The position numbers and the translations under genes were made by a program. A stretch of DNA of 64,000 nucleotides from Endobacterium cereale (GTDB lineage: Bacteria; Pseudomonadota; Alphaproteobacteria; Rhizobiales; Rhizobiaceae): positions 434,001 to 498,000 of the forward strand of contig NZ_WIXI01000050.1 in the NCBI RefSeq assembly GCF_009617585.1. Direction: 5' to 3'. This document shows, one piece after another, positions 8,750 to 16,983 of this stretch (positions are counted from its first letter, which is position 1; each line of letters starts with the position of its first letter). The notes beneath the pieces are model-generated. The model searched no databases and was not told where the DNA came from. It worked only from the letters and a program-made list of their open reading frames with translations.

Positions 8750-9387
8750 GTATATCCTCGCGGCATGAGGCCGCGTTCATGGGGGATGTCGATTGACCGA
8801 TATCCCTTCGACGGCGCCCACGTGGCGCCGTTCGCATGTCTGGGCATACCTGCCCTCGATTGGCCCTTTTCGCCTTGCGCTCCACACACACTCCGGCAGC
8901 CGTCCTCGCGCGCTCTTAAGCCGCCGCCAGACGATCAGCCCATCCATCGCCCATCGGCGTTGACCTCTCGCTCTGTGTTTCCATGTCGCAATCCGACCAT
9001 TGCCGCAGGACATTTGCGACAAAGACAAAATACATCCGCGCAAAAACAATCACTTGTAAAATAGTTGCGTCTGGTTTCGTCCACCCTCCCAAAACCCATG
9101 CCTACAATTCTCGTGTTCCATCGTGGATACACCGGGAGGCGTCCCGGCGAGTTGGAGCCGGCGCAGGGCATAGGGTGAGACGCAAAACCTCATATCTTGG
9201 GTTCGCGGAAACTGGTTCCCCTCCGGCGACACGGGGGAAACGGCAAGGTGGTCAAACGCCTCTCCGTTTCTGAAGCCCGAAAGAGCGCGCCGGGCGTGCC
9301 TGTGCGGCACACATGATCGCCGGTTCGTGAGCAATCATGGGCACGGCTTTTGCAGAGGGACCGAAGTCGTGGGCAAAAACCGTCCAA
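8750..9387. other. Long structured non-coding stretch before trmFO
   Basis: No credible gene. There are several hairpins: CGCGGC/GCCGCG (8758-8774); a perfect ACGGCGCC/GGCGCCGT (8811-8831); TTCCCC (9216-9221)/GGGGAA (9234-9239); GAAACGGCAAGGTG (9237-9250) with CGCCTCTCCGTTTC (9257-9270); GCCCG/CGGGC (about 9275-9295); GTGCC/GGCAC (about 9296-9310); and CATGATCGC/GCAATCATG (9313-9340). The density from 9216 to 9340 suggests a structured RNA or a leader of trmFO. It does not match 6S, RNase P, SRP, tmRNA or the common riboswitches as I remember them. Confidence 0.45.
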
Positions 9388-9502
9388 CGGGGCACTGAGA
9401 GGTGTCAATTACTCACTAAATTACGAGGCAGCTTTCAGTGCCCCGACCACATGCCTCGCAAAACGGCGGGTGTTTTTTGAAAATCGAAGATCGCCAAGTG
9501 AC
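9388..9502. repeat. Dispersed intergenic repeat, copy B (RIME-like)
   Basis: It matches the element at 491-590. The first palindrome is exact over ten bases: CGGGGCACTG (9388-9397) and CAGTGCCCCG (9436-9445), extendable with one mismatch. The shared core runs from GCAGCTTTCAG (9428) to GAAAATC.AAGATC (about 9495). It lies about 100 bases before the trmFO start and on the sense strand of its leader. Confidence 0.65.
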
Positions 9503-9598
9503 AACTGCGCTCTTATTTCGGGCCTGCTGTGTGTGATGGCAGGGCCGCGCCATGCTTTCCGGTTGGACGGCGAATGCGCGCATGATAATGAGCGCGCC

Positions 9599-11002
9599 AT
9601 GACAAACACGCTCCCTTCCCCCATTCACGTTATCGGCGGCGGCCTTGCCGGTTCCGAAGCCGCCTGGCAGATCGCCAAGGCCGGCGTTCCGGTCATCCTG
9701 CACGAGATGCGCGGCACGCGCGGCACCGATGCCCACAAGACCGACGGCCTTGCCGAGCTGGTCTGCTCCAACTCGTTCCGTTCCGATGATGCGACGGCCA
9801 ATGCTGTCGGCGTCATCCATGCGGAAATGCGCCTTGCCGGCTCCCTGATCATGGCCTGCGCCGACAGGAACCAGGTCCCAGCCGGCGGTGCGCTGGCAGT
9901 CGACCGCGACGGTTTCTCCGATGCCGTCACCGCCGCCATTCACGATCATCCGCTGATCACGGTTGTGCGCGAGGAAGTCACAGGCCTGCCGCCTGCAGAC
10001 TGGGATCTCGCCGTCATCGCCACCGGTCCGTTGACATCCCCGGATCTCGCCGCCTCCATCCAGTCGGAAACCGGCCAGGATGCGCTCGCCTTTTTCGACG
10101 CCATTGCGCCGATCATCCATCGCGATTCGATCAACATGGATGTGTGTTGGTACCAGTCGCGTTACGACAAGGTCGGCCCCGGCGGCACCGGCAAGGATTA
10201 CATCAACTGCCCGCTCGACAAGGATCAGTACGACGCCTTTATCGACGCGTTGATCGCTGGCGACACGGTCGGCTTCAAGGAATGGGAAGGCACGCCCTAT
10301 TTCGACGGCTGCCTGCCGATCGAGGTGATGGCAGAGCGTGGTCGCGAAACCCTGCGTCACGGCCCGATGAAACCGATGGGCCTGACCAATGCGCATAACC
10401 CGACAGTGAAGGCTTATGCCGTCGTGCAGCTGCGACAGGACAATGCGCTCGGCACGCTCTACAATATGGTCGGTTTCCAGACGAAGCTGAAATACGGCGC
10501 ACAGGCCGAGATCATTCGTCTGATTCCCGGCCTCGAAAATGCGGAATTCGCCCGTCTCGGCGGCCTGCACCGCAATACCTATATCCAATCACCGGTTCTG
10601 CTCGACAACTCGCTGACCTTGAAGAGCCGCAAGGGACTGCGCTTTGCGGGCCAGATCACCGGCTGCGAAGGGTATGTCGAAAGCGCGGCTGTCGGCCTGC
10701 TCGCCGGTCGTTTTGCCGCTGCAGAGCGCAAGGGCGAAGCACCGTCGCTGCCGCCGGCCACCACGGCGCTCGGCTCGCTGCTCAACCACATCACCGGTGG
10801 CCACATCATGTCCGACGATGAGCCGGGCAAGCGCTCGTTCCAGCCGATGAACATCAATTTCGGGCTTTTCCCGGAACTGGAACCGGGCTCGATCGTCAAG
10901 CCGGAAGGCGTGAAGCGTTTTCGCGGCAAGGACAAGACGATCATGAAGCGGCAGCTGGTATCCGCCCGCGCGCTGAAAGACTGCAAGGAATGGCTCGGCT
11001 GA
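9599..11002 (+). CDS. trmFO: TrmFO, folate/FAD-dependent tRNA uridine-54 methyltransferase
   Basis: 467 residues. It makes ribothymidine at position 54 of tRNA using methylene-tetrahydrofolate and FAD. The N-terminal dinucleotide site is [15 protein letters not shown] (about residues 10-24). CSNSFRSDD (about 57) holds one redox Cys, and [18 protein letters not shown] (about 355) holds the C-terminal FAD loop and a second conserved Cys. The family is often called Gid. The ATG at 9599 is chosen because the protein starts here in register with the family; the frame stays open upstream through the repeat but has no homology there. A terminator shared with the opposing gene follows. Confidence 0.95.
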   Translation: MTNTLPSPIHVIGGGLAGSEAAWQIAKAGVPVILHEMRGTRGTDAHKTDGLAELVCSNSFRSDDATANAVGVIHAEMRLAGSLIMACADRNQVPAGGALAVDRDGFSDAVTAAIHDHPLITVVREEVTGLPPADWDLAVIATGPLTSPDLAASIQSETGQDALAFFDAIAPIIHRDSINMDVCWYQSRYDKVGPGGTGKDYINCPLDKDQYDAFIDALIAGDTVGFKEWEGTPYFDGCLPIEVMAERGRETLRHGPMKPMGLTNAHNPTVKAYAVVQLRQDNALGTLYNMVGFQTKLKYGAQAEIIRLIPGLENAEFARLGGLHRNTYIQSPVLLDNSLTLKSRKGLRFAGQITGCEGYVESAAVGLLAGRFAAAERKGEAPSLPPATTALGSLLNHITGGHIMSDDEPGKRSFQPMNINFGLFPELEPGSIVKPEGVKRFRGKDKTIMKRQLVSARALKDCKEWLG

Positions 11003-11035
11003 GCACGCCCCTCGCGGGATACATCGATGACGAAC

Positions 11036-11061
11036 GAAAAAGCCCGCTGATGCGGGCTTTT
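11036..11061. terminator. Bidirectional terminator after trmFO
   Basis: AGCCCGC (11041-11047) and GCGGGCT (11052-11058) around TGAT, flanked by AAAAA on the left and TTTTA on the right. Confidence 0.85.
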
Positions 11062-11090
11062 ACATATGATCAGACTGAGTGTCTGCTGCG

Positions 11091-11561
11091 TCAGACCGTC
11101 GGCTGTTCGCCGGGCCTGCCTTCTTCTGCAGCAGCCTTGTCTGCGGCGCTGACATAATTGCCGAGCAGCCAAAGCCCCACTTCCGCAGCAATCTCCTGGC
11201 TTGGAAACACGAATTCGCCGTTCTGTGTCGGCGCGTCGAGGAACTCGATGACAAAGCCCTTGCCATCGGCATTGCTCGTTGCGCGCGCCCGACCGGGCTG
11301 GATGACATGGCAGGAATAGTGGCGACCGTAATTGCGCATCACGCCGGCCTTGCCGTCATGCAGGCGAATGAAGACGGCATTGCCGTCCGCCGTCTCATGC
11401 AATGCGCGGATCGCTTCCGTCGGAAAGGCGCGCCCGAATTCCAGAATGGCGAGACCCGGATCATGACGTTCGCCGTCTTCGCGATCCTTGGCCATGCGCG
11501 TGACATAATAAGCCAGCGCAACAACGATAACGCCGATGATCAACCAACTGACGAGGCTCAT
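11091..11561 (-). CDS. Membrane-anchored protein of unknown function
   Basis: 156 residues: one N-terminal transmembrane helix (MSLVSWLIIGVIVVALAYYV) and then a soluble mixed alpha/beta domain of about 130 residues containing GRAFPTEAIRALHET and FLDAPTQNGEFVFPSQEIAAE. The start at 11561 is fixed by a strong GGGAGGAAAG site; an in-frame start at 11606 lacks one. It is the last gene of the leftward group beginning with yajC but is separated from the preceding gene by about 145 bases. No family recognised. Confidence 0.75.
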   Translation of the reverse strand: MSLVSWLIIGVIVVALAYYVTRMAKDREDGERHDPGLAILEFGRAFPTEAIRALHETADGNAVFIRLHDGKAGVMRNYGRHYSCHVIQPGRARATSNADGKGFVIEFLDAPTQNGEFVFPSQEIAAEVGLWLLGNYVSAADKAAAEEGRPGEQPTV

Positions 11562-11707
11562 CTTTCCTCCCGAGAAAAACCCGCACCGTTGCGAGCATGC
11601 CGGCACTAGAGCATCAGGCTTGCGCGAGATTGGCCCTGCGACAGGTTAACCCGAATTACTTTATCAGAAATGTTTCTGGCCGCAAAAAAGTGCGCTGCAT
11701 CGACCTG

Positions 11708-12562
11708 TCAGATACTACGGCGCAACAGCGCCGAGACCATGCGCAACTGCCGGCGCCATTGCAGCGGCAACAAGGATTGCTCAAGAACACTTGCGCCCAG
11801 CTTCCGCGCTTTTTTCAAGATAGCATCTGCCGCCGTTGCCGGCAGGAAGGCAGGCATGAGCGATGCCGGTATCTTGCCGGCTGCACGTGCCTTGCCCAGA
11901 TGATCGAGACCAAGGCCGGCAAAGGCCTCGATAGCAGCCGAGATCCGCACCTTGTCGTCGCCGGCCAGGAACGTCTCACGGTCGAGGCCGACGGCCGATA
12001 GCAGATCGAGCGGAATATAAAGCTGGCCGCGCGTCGAGTGGATCGGCATCAGGAGTAGCGCACCCGATATGGCATGGGCAACGCCGGCATGACCGGCAGC
12101 CGTGGCTGACCTTGCCGCATCGGCCGGCGACAGAATGAGCCCGGCAAGCTGGATCAGCGCCGAAGCGGTTTCCCCCGCATAACCTTCGAGCGCATTGCGA
12201 TCCGGAAAAGCGTCGTCATAGAGGTCGAAAATGCGGGCATCGAGCATGTCGACAAAAGTCTGACGCGGCAGGCGGTATGTTTCGACCGCTGCAAACAATG
12301 CTGCAGCAACCGGGTTGGCGTCCGCCTCTTCGTTCGGCCCCTCTTCGAACTGGCCGCGCCACCATTGCAGACGAATCTCGCCGGCCAGCGGCTGGCGGAT
12401 CACATCGCGGATCTTTGCGATTTCGGCATTGAAGGCATAAAGGGCTGCCAGCGCGCCACGCTTGTCTTCCGGAGACAGCAGGCAGGCAAGATAACGATCG
12501 CGGTCGGTTTCGCGAAGCGTGGAGAGGCAGATGTCTGAATTGGCGTCGGCCGATGCGCTCAC
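11708..12562 (-). CDS. Squalene/phytoene synthase-fold protein, NDUFAF6-like
   Basis: 284 residues with the overall squalene/phytoene synthase pattern: the N-terminal RYLACLLSPEDKRGALAALYAFNAEIAKIRD, the RLQWWR box, YDDAFPDRNALEGYAGETAS, and the middle RGQLYIPLDLL. The first Asp-rich substrate motif of true synthases (DxxxD in this helix) reads NAEIAKIRD, so prenyl-diphosphate chemistry is doubtful. Mitochondrial NDUFAF6, a complex I assembly factor, belongs to this fold and is close to such alphaproteobacterial proteins. The adjacent upstream gene is an NDUFAF3 homologue, which supports that reading. A carotenoid or hopanoid enzyme remains a less likely alternative. Confidence 0.8.
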   Translation of the reverse strand: MSASADANSDICLSTLRETDRDRYLACLLSPEDKRGALAALYAFNAEIAKIRDVIRQPLAGEIRLQWWRGQFEEGPNEEADANPVAAALFAAVETYRLPRQTFVDMLDARIFDLYDDAFPDRNALEGYAGETASALIQLAGLILSPADAARSATAAGHAGVAHAISGALLLMPIHSTRGQLYIPLDLLSAVGLDRETFLAGDDKVRISAAIEAFAGLGLDHLGKARAAGKIPASLMPAFLPATAADAILKKARKLGASVLEQSLLPLQWRRQLRMVSALLRRSI

Positions 12563-12585
12563 GGAGCCTTGTCCCTTATGGCGCT

Positions 12586-12972
12586 TCAGTCGACCGCGAT
12601 CAGGGCCGCTGCCACCGGTCGCGATTCCATCAGCATGATATTGTAGGTGCGAACCGCAGCGCCGGTGTTCATCGGGTCCGATGCAATGCCGTGTTCATTG
12701 AACACTGCCTTCAGCGCTTTCGGGATGGGCCGCAGATCATTGCCGGTGCCGAGGATCAGGAATTCGATCTCGCCGGCATCCGCCAGCACCTTCTCGAAGG
12801 CACTCGCGTCAAGCGGCTCGCCTTCCGCAAAATCCCAGCCATAGATGCCGGACGGCAGGCAGAGGATCGAGCCGCGATGCGACATGTCGGCGAAGCGGAA
12901 ACCGCCATTGCCATAAGCATCGATCTCGGCCCGGCCCGGAAAATGTGCGTCGCGGATCTGTAGAGGTTTCAT
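12586..12972 (-). CDS. Mth938/DUF498 domain protein, NDUFAF3-like
   Basis: 128 residues forming one Mth938 domain: RAEIDAYGNGGFRF, then SGIYGWDF, EFLILGTGND and RPIPKALKAVFNEHGI, and MNTGAAVRTYNIMLME. These are the family's conserved blocks. The human homologue NDUFAF3 acts with NDUFAF4 in early complex I assembly. The gene is 23 bases upstream of the NDUFAF6-like gene and 47 bases downstream of yajC, so all three are likely one transcript. The function in bacteria is inferred from the eukaryotic relatives. Confidence 0.85.
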   Translation of the reverse strand: MKPLQIRDAHFPGRAEIDAYGNGGFRFADMSHRGSILCLPSGIYGWDFAEGEPLDASAFEKVLADAGEIEFLILGTGNDLRPIPKALKAVFNEHGIASDPMNTGAAVRTYNIMLMESRPVAAALIAVD

Positions 12973-13019
12973 CGGAAAGGATGCCCTTGCTGGATGTCGC
13001 GACGCCCGGATTGAATGTC

Positions 13020-13376
13020 TTACTTCGCGGCTTCGGTCTTGACCGGCTCGCCCTTGACGCGGACTTCGGCAACATAAGAGCGCAGAACGCGAACGCGGAC
13101 ATTTTCAGCGATTTCGACTTCGACTTCGTTGTCGTCGATGACCTTGGTCACCTTGCCGGCAATGCCGCCGCCGAGAACGACCTGGTCACCGCGACGGATC
13201 GCAGACAGGGTTTCCTGACGCTTCTTCATCTGGGCGCGCTGCGGACGGATCAGGAAAAAATACCAGACGACCATGAGCGGTGCGAAAAGGAAAAGCATTT
13301 CAAGGCCGGAGCCGAATGCGCCACCGGCTGCGGGGGCTGCACCACTGGCTTGGGCAAATGCCTCGGAAATAAACAT
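13020..13376 (-). CDS. yajC: YajC, accessory subunit of the Sec translocon
   Basis: 118 residues: a short N-terminal segment (MFISEAFAQASG), one transmembrane helix (about 25-45, LEMLFLFAPLMVVWYFFLI), then the hallmark IRPQRAQMKKRQETL and the beta-rich cytoplasmic domain RRGDQVVLGGGIAGKVTKV. YajC associates with SecDF-YidC. The start at 13376 has CTGGGAG upstream, and an in-frame start at 13445 would add a non-conserved tail. secD/secF, the usual downstream partners of yajC, are absent here; the next gene is the NDUFAF3-like one. Confidence 0.93.
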   Translation of the reverse strand: MFISEAFAQASGAAPAAGGAFGSGLEMLFLFAPLMVVWYFFLIRPQRAQMKKRQETLSAIRRGDQVVLGGGIAGKVTKVIDDNEVEVEIAENVRVRVLRSYVAEVRVKGEPVKTEAAK

Positions 13377-13576
13377 CGATAACTCCCAGATTGACGCGAT
13401 ACGCGTAGAAAGCCGTAAAGGCCGCCGAAATATAGTAACCACCACCCCGAATGCAACAGAGACACCGGGTCGCGGGCTTGTTCGGCGTACCGTTTCAAAG
13501 CCTCCTACCCTTTCGAGACCTTGAACGCCATGCTACCGCCGGTCGAATACACAAAAAACCCGCACGGGAGCCCGAT

Positions 13577-14461
13577 ATGACCGACGAAAACACCGCTCTT
13601 CTGCTGGCCGAACTGCGCCGCCTCGCCAATGCCGTGGAGCGGCTCGCCGGGCCGCCACCGGCCGTAAACGACTGGAATGCCGCGGATTGTTTCGTCTGGG
13701 TGCCGGCAAACCAGTATCTGCAGCCGGTTCCGCGCCCCAACCGCGTGGCACTGACACTGATCCGCGGTGTCGATCACGTACGCGACATCCTGCATGAAAA
13801 CACGCTGCGTTTTACCGAAGGTTACCCGGCGAATAACGTGCTTCTCTGGGGCGCGCGCGGCATGGGCAAGTCGTCGCTGGTCAAGGCCGTTCACGAAGAT
13901 GTGCGCAAGGCAACCGGCGTTTCGCTGAAGCTGATCGAGGTACATCGCGAGGATATCTCCACGCTGCCGACGCTTCTCGACGTGCTGAAAAACTCCGGCC
14001 AGCGCGTCATCCTGTTCTGCGACGACCTCTCCTTCGACCATGACGACACCGCCTACAAGTCGCTGAAGGCGGCGCTCGACGGCGGTATCGAAGGCCGGCC
14101 GGACAATGTGCTGTTCTACGCCACCTCTAACCGCCGCCATCTCCTGCCGCGCAACATGATGGAAAACGAGCAGTCGACGGCCATCAACCCCTCCGAGGCG
14201 GTCGAAGAAAAGGTGTCGCTCTCAGACCGCTTTGGCCTCTGGCTCGGTTTCCACAAATGCAGCCAGGACGACTATCTGACGATGATCGATGGGTATGCCG
14301 ACCACTTCGATCTCGGCCTCGACCGCGAGACCCTGCACCATCAGGCACTGGAATGGGCAACCACGCGCGGCGGACGCTCGGGCCGTGTGGCGTGGCAATA
14401 CATTCAGGATCTCGCCGGCCGGCTGCGCAAGCCGCTTACTGCCCCCTTGGCCGGCAAATAA
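13577..14461 (+). CDS. P-loop ATPase of the DUF815 family
   Basis: 294 residues. Walker A is GARGMGKSS (about residue 93), Walker B is VILFCDDLSF (about 150), and a sensor-like strand reads FYATSNRRHLLP (about 181). These show an AAA-type fold. An N-terminal coiled stretch (LLAELRRLANAVERLAG) precedes the domain. DUF815 ATPases are widespread and uncharacterised. The start at ATG 13577 follows GGGAG. It is divergent from yajC and convergent with the LysM/LytM gene. Confidence 0.88.
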   Translation: MTDENTALLLAELRRLANAVERLAGPPPAVNDWNAADCFVWVPANQYLQPVPRPNRVALTLIRGVDHVRDILHENTLRFTEGYPANNVLLWGARGMGKSSLVKAVHEDVRKATGVSLKLIEVHREDISTLPTLLDVLKNSGQRVILFCDDLSFDHDDTAYKSLKAALDGGIEGRPDNVLFYATSNRRHLLPRNMMENEQSTAINPSEAVEEKVSLSDRFGLWLGFHKCSQDDYLTMIDGYADHFDLGLDRETLHHQALEWATTRGGRSGRVAWQYIQDLAGRLRKPLTAPLAGK

Positions 14462-14471
14462 ACACCAGACG

Positions 14472-14500
14472 CAAAAAAGCCCGGCACTGCCGGGCTTTTT
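14472..14500. terminator. Bidirectional terminator between the ATPase and LysM/LytM genes
   Basis: AGCCCGG (14478-14484) and CCGGGCT (14490-14496) around CACTG, with six A on the left and TTTTT on the right. Confidence 0.88.
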
Positions 14501-14524
14501 CGTACAACCTTGAAACGCACTACA

Positions 14525-16144
14525 TTACTCAAGGAAAGTGACGGGGTTGACCGGGGTCGCATCCTTGCGAACCTCGAAATGGACCTGCGGACGCTTGGCA
14601 TCGCCACTCATGCCGGACGCAGCAAGCGTCTGGCCGCGCTGAACCTTCTGGCCACGGCTGACATTGATGCTGCCGGCATGGCCGTAAACGGTGACCTTGC
14701 CGTCGTCATGACGCACCAGAACAGTGTTGCCGAGCTGCTTCAGACCGTTGCCGGCATAGATGACAACGCCGTTTTCAGCGGCCTTGATCGGCGTGCCTTC
14801 CGGAACCGAGATATCGATACCGTCATTGCGGCTGCCATTGACGTTGGAACCGTAACCGGCAACCACCGCGCCGTTGACCGGCCAGCGATATTTGCTGATG
14901 CCAGTGGACGCCGGCGAGATCGAAGCAACGTCCGATTTCTTCTCGACATCCGAAACGCTAGCCGATGCGGCAGGCGCCTGTTCGGCGGGCTTTGCAGACT
15001 GCTGCGGCGCAACCGATGCAGTTTCAGTCTTGGCCGGAGCCGCCGGCTTTGCAACGGCCGGCTGGGCCGGAATGGACGCGGTCTTGACCGTATCCGAACC
15101 TGCACCCGGCAGCGTCAGCGTCTGGCCGATACGGATGTTTTCCGTCGACAGATTGTTGGCTGCCTTCAGCTGGTCGATCGGCGTGCCGGTAGCACGCGAA
15201 ATCTTGGCCAGCGAGTCACCCGGCTTCACCGTATAAGTGCCGCCAACCGGCTTGCCACCACCAGCGGGAGGGGTCAGCTTGCCGACTTCGCCCTGCGCCT
15301 TGTCACGCGCCATCTGTGCGCCCGGCAAAACGGCAACCTTCTGCTCCGGCTGCTGCTGCGGCATCGGCGCCTGGCCTTCGCGAGCCAGATCCGTACCGTC
15401 GGCTGCAGCCTTTGCGGCGTTGCGCGGCGTACCATAGGTCGGGATGACTGCGATCTGTCCGGCCTGGACCTTGCCGCCGTTCGCCTTCAGGATTTCCTTT
15501 TCCGGAACGCCGTAACGCTTGGAGAGCGATGCAGCGCTTTCGCCAGGGCGAACCGTCACCTTCGGCGCATTGGCCGTCGTCCAGCCGGATGTCGACTTCG
15601 TGGTATTTGTCACGACATTGTCGGAAGACGGGGCAGCGAGCGAGCGCGGCGCAAGGCCTGCATTCTGCTGACTTGCCGGCATCGGCTGTGCCATCGCCTG
15701 CTGACGGTTTGCTGGCTCAGCGCTTCCCGATGGAGCGGCCAGTTCGGACCGCTGAATGCTGCTCGGGGCAGAAGCGGCACGCGCCGGCGACATGCCGCCG
15801 CCGTAACCGCCATTGTTCTGATACCCGCTGTTACCCTGGTAACCGGCATTGTTCTGGTAGCCGCCGCTATTCTGGTAGCCACCATTGCCATGCTGATTAT
15901 TGTTGGCCATCGGCGCGGACATGCCGCCGCCGTTCAGATCGCCCTGCGGGATCGGAGCCTGACCATAGGCACCACCACCCTGCCGCTGCGGGATGGAGGC
16001 TGTCGACATATTGTCCGTTTTGGAAAACAGATTATCGAAGCGCGTCGCATCAGAACTGCAGCCTGTTGCGGCGCTTGCCAGCAAGGCCAAAGCAGCAAAC
16101 CGCAAGCTCGATTTTCCGACTTTGTATGAACTCTGAAAACGCAT
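14525..16144 (-). CDS. NlpD/DipM-like lipoprotein with two LysM domains and a degenerate LytM (M23) domain
   Basis: 539 residues. The N-terminal signal ends LALLASAATGCSS, a probable lipobox. A low-complexity stretch of Gly/Tyr/Gln/Asn repeats (GGYQNS, AGYQGN, SGYQNN) follows. LysM 1 starts VTVRPGESAASLSKRYG, LysM 2 YTVKPGDSLAKISRATG, and the C-terminal LytM domain is about residues 425-539. LytM metal and catalytic residues are partly lost: the first His is Asn440 (NDGID), Asp444 and His489 (YGH) remain, and the HxH motif reads QVH (Gln520, His522). That is the pattern of EnvC/NlpD/DipM activators of cell-separation amidases rather than an active endopeptidase. The surE-pcm-nlpD order of enterobacteria is preserved. 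Confidence 0.88.
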   Translation of the reverse strand: MRFQSSYKVGKSSLRFAALALLASAATGCSSDATRFDNLFSKTDNMSTASIPQRQGGGAYGQAPIPQGDLNGGGMSAPMANNNQHGNGGYQNSGGYQNNAGYQGNSGYQNNGGYGGGMSPARAASAPSSIQRSELAAPSGSAEPANRQQAMAQPMPASQQNAGLAPRSLAAPSSDNVVTNTTKSTSGWTTANAPKVTVRPGESAASLSKRYGVPEKEILKANGGKVQAGQIAVIPTYGTPRNAAKAAADGTDLAREGQAPMPQQQPEQKVAVLPGAQMARDKAQGEVGKLTPPAGGGKPVGGTYTVKPGDSLAKISRATGTPIDQLKAANNLSTENIRIGQTLTLPGAGSDTVKTASIPAQPAVAKPAAPAKTETASVAPQQSAKPAEQAPAASASVSDVEKKSDVASISPASTGISKYRWPVNGAVVAGYGSNVNGSRNDGIDISVPEGTPIKAAENGVVIYAGNGLKQLGNTVLVRHDDGKVTVYGHAGSINVSRGQKVQRGQTLAASGMSGDAKRPQVHFEVRKDATPVNPVTFLE

Positions 16145-16300
16145 AACCCGACCTACTCGTGACGCAACCAAGTGAGATTGATTAAAGCGCGTTAGTCTTA
16201 CCGTCGGGTTAAAGCTGGCGAAAACTCAGTTTATTTTTGTCAAATTGATAACCATGTCGCCTGTGTTGCAACAAAGACTCACCCCGCCGATACGGCGAAA

Positions 16301-16954
16301 TCACAGCTGCGCGGCGATATGCGGCACGAGCGGCAGATAAGGGACGGTAAAAAGATCTTCGCGTTCGAAACGGCTGCCCGTCTTGGTCAGGCGCACCATC
16401 ATGCAGGTTTCCTCATCGACCATCAGAGGTGCCATCATGGACCCGCAATGCGTCAACTGATCCGCATAAAACCGTGGCATGGTTGGGAAAGCAGCAGTCA
16501 CAATAATGCGGTCGAACGTCCCCTCGCCCGGCATGCCGTTGCCGCCATCGGCCTGACGAATAACGACGCCGCGAATACCGAGCGCATCGATTCGGCCCTG
16601 AGCCTGGGTAACCAACGTCTTGTAGCGTTCGACGGACATAACCCGCTCGGCCATCCGGCCCATGACGGCCGTCATGAAACCGCTGCCTGTGCCGATTTCG
16701 AGCACGCGCTGGCCTGGCTTGACCTGAAGACGGGCAAGGATGCGAACGGCGAGATCCGCACCTTCCATGAAGGAGCCACAGTCGATCGGAATGGTGCGGC
16801 TGGAATAGGCATTGTCGGAAAACTGTGCCGGCACGAATTGCGAACGCGGCGTCTGCTCTACTGCCGTCAGAAGATCGAGATCGGAAATACCTTCGGCCCT
16901 GAGACGCAGAACGAGCGCCGCAAAACCTTCCTTCTCGACCATTCCCGGCTTCAA
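16301..16954 (-). CDS. pcm: Protein-L-isoaspartate O-methyltransferase
   Basis: 217 residues. It is a cytoplasmic repair enzyme that methylates isoaspartyl residues with S-adenosylmethionine. Motif I is VLEIGTGSGFMTAVMG (about residue 83). The N-terminal substrate region is RSQFVPAQFSDNAYSSRTIPI, and the post-I region is MSVERYKTLVTQAQGRI. The frame opens with a TTG at 16954 that has GGAG seven bases upstream; an ATG four codons later (16942) has a site that is too close. The gene lies 29 bases after surE in the same operon. Confidence 0.93.
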   Translation of the reverse strand: MKPGMVEKEGFAALVLRLRAEGISDLDLLTAVEQTPRSQFVPAQFSDNAYSSRTIPIDCGSFMEGADLAVRILARLQVKPGQRVLEIGTGSGFMTAVMGRMAERVMSVERYKTLVTQAQGRIDALGIRGVVIRQADGGNGMPGEGTFDRIIVTAAFPTMPRFYADQLTHCGSMMAPLMVDEETCMMVRLTKTGSRFEREDLFTVPYLPLVPHIAAQL

Positions 16955-16983
16955 GCGGCTACTCCGTTACCAAACTCAGGGCT

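Noticed and set aside
9060-9390. tmRNA, 6S RNA, RNase P RNA or SRP RNA as the identity of the structured stretch
   Set aside because: None of their invariant sequences (tag codons and tRNA-like T arm, RNase P GAGGAAAGUC, SRP GGAAG tetraloop region) could be found on either strand.
8765-9408. Several 70-100 codon frames in the gap before trmFO
   Set aside because: Overlapping on both strands, Arg/Pro/Cys-rich, without ribosome sites; stems and loops explain the region better than coding.
9350-9598. N-terminal extension of trmFO from an upstream ATG
   Set aside because: It would translate the dispersed repeat; TrmFO homology begins at 9599.
15790-15910. Short tandem-like repeats that could suggest a CRISPR or satellite
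   Set aside because: They encode imperfect Gly-Tyr-Gln-Asn peptide repeats inside the LysM/LytM gene; no spacers or constant repeats.
14510-16129. 539-codon rightward frame opposite the LysM/LytM gene
   Set aside because: Arg/Leu-rich antisense product; the leftward frame has signal, LysM and LytM domains.
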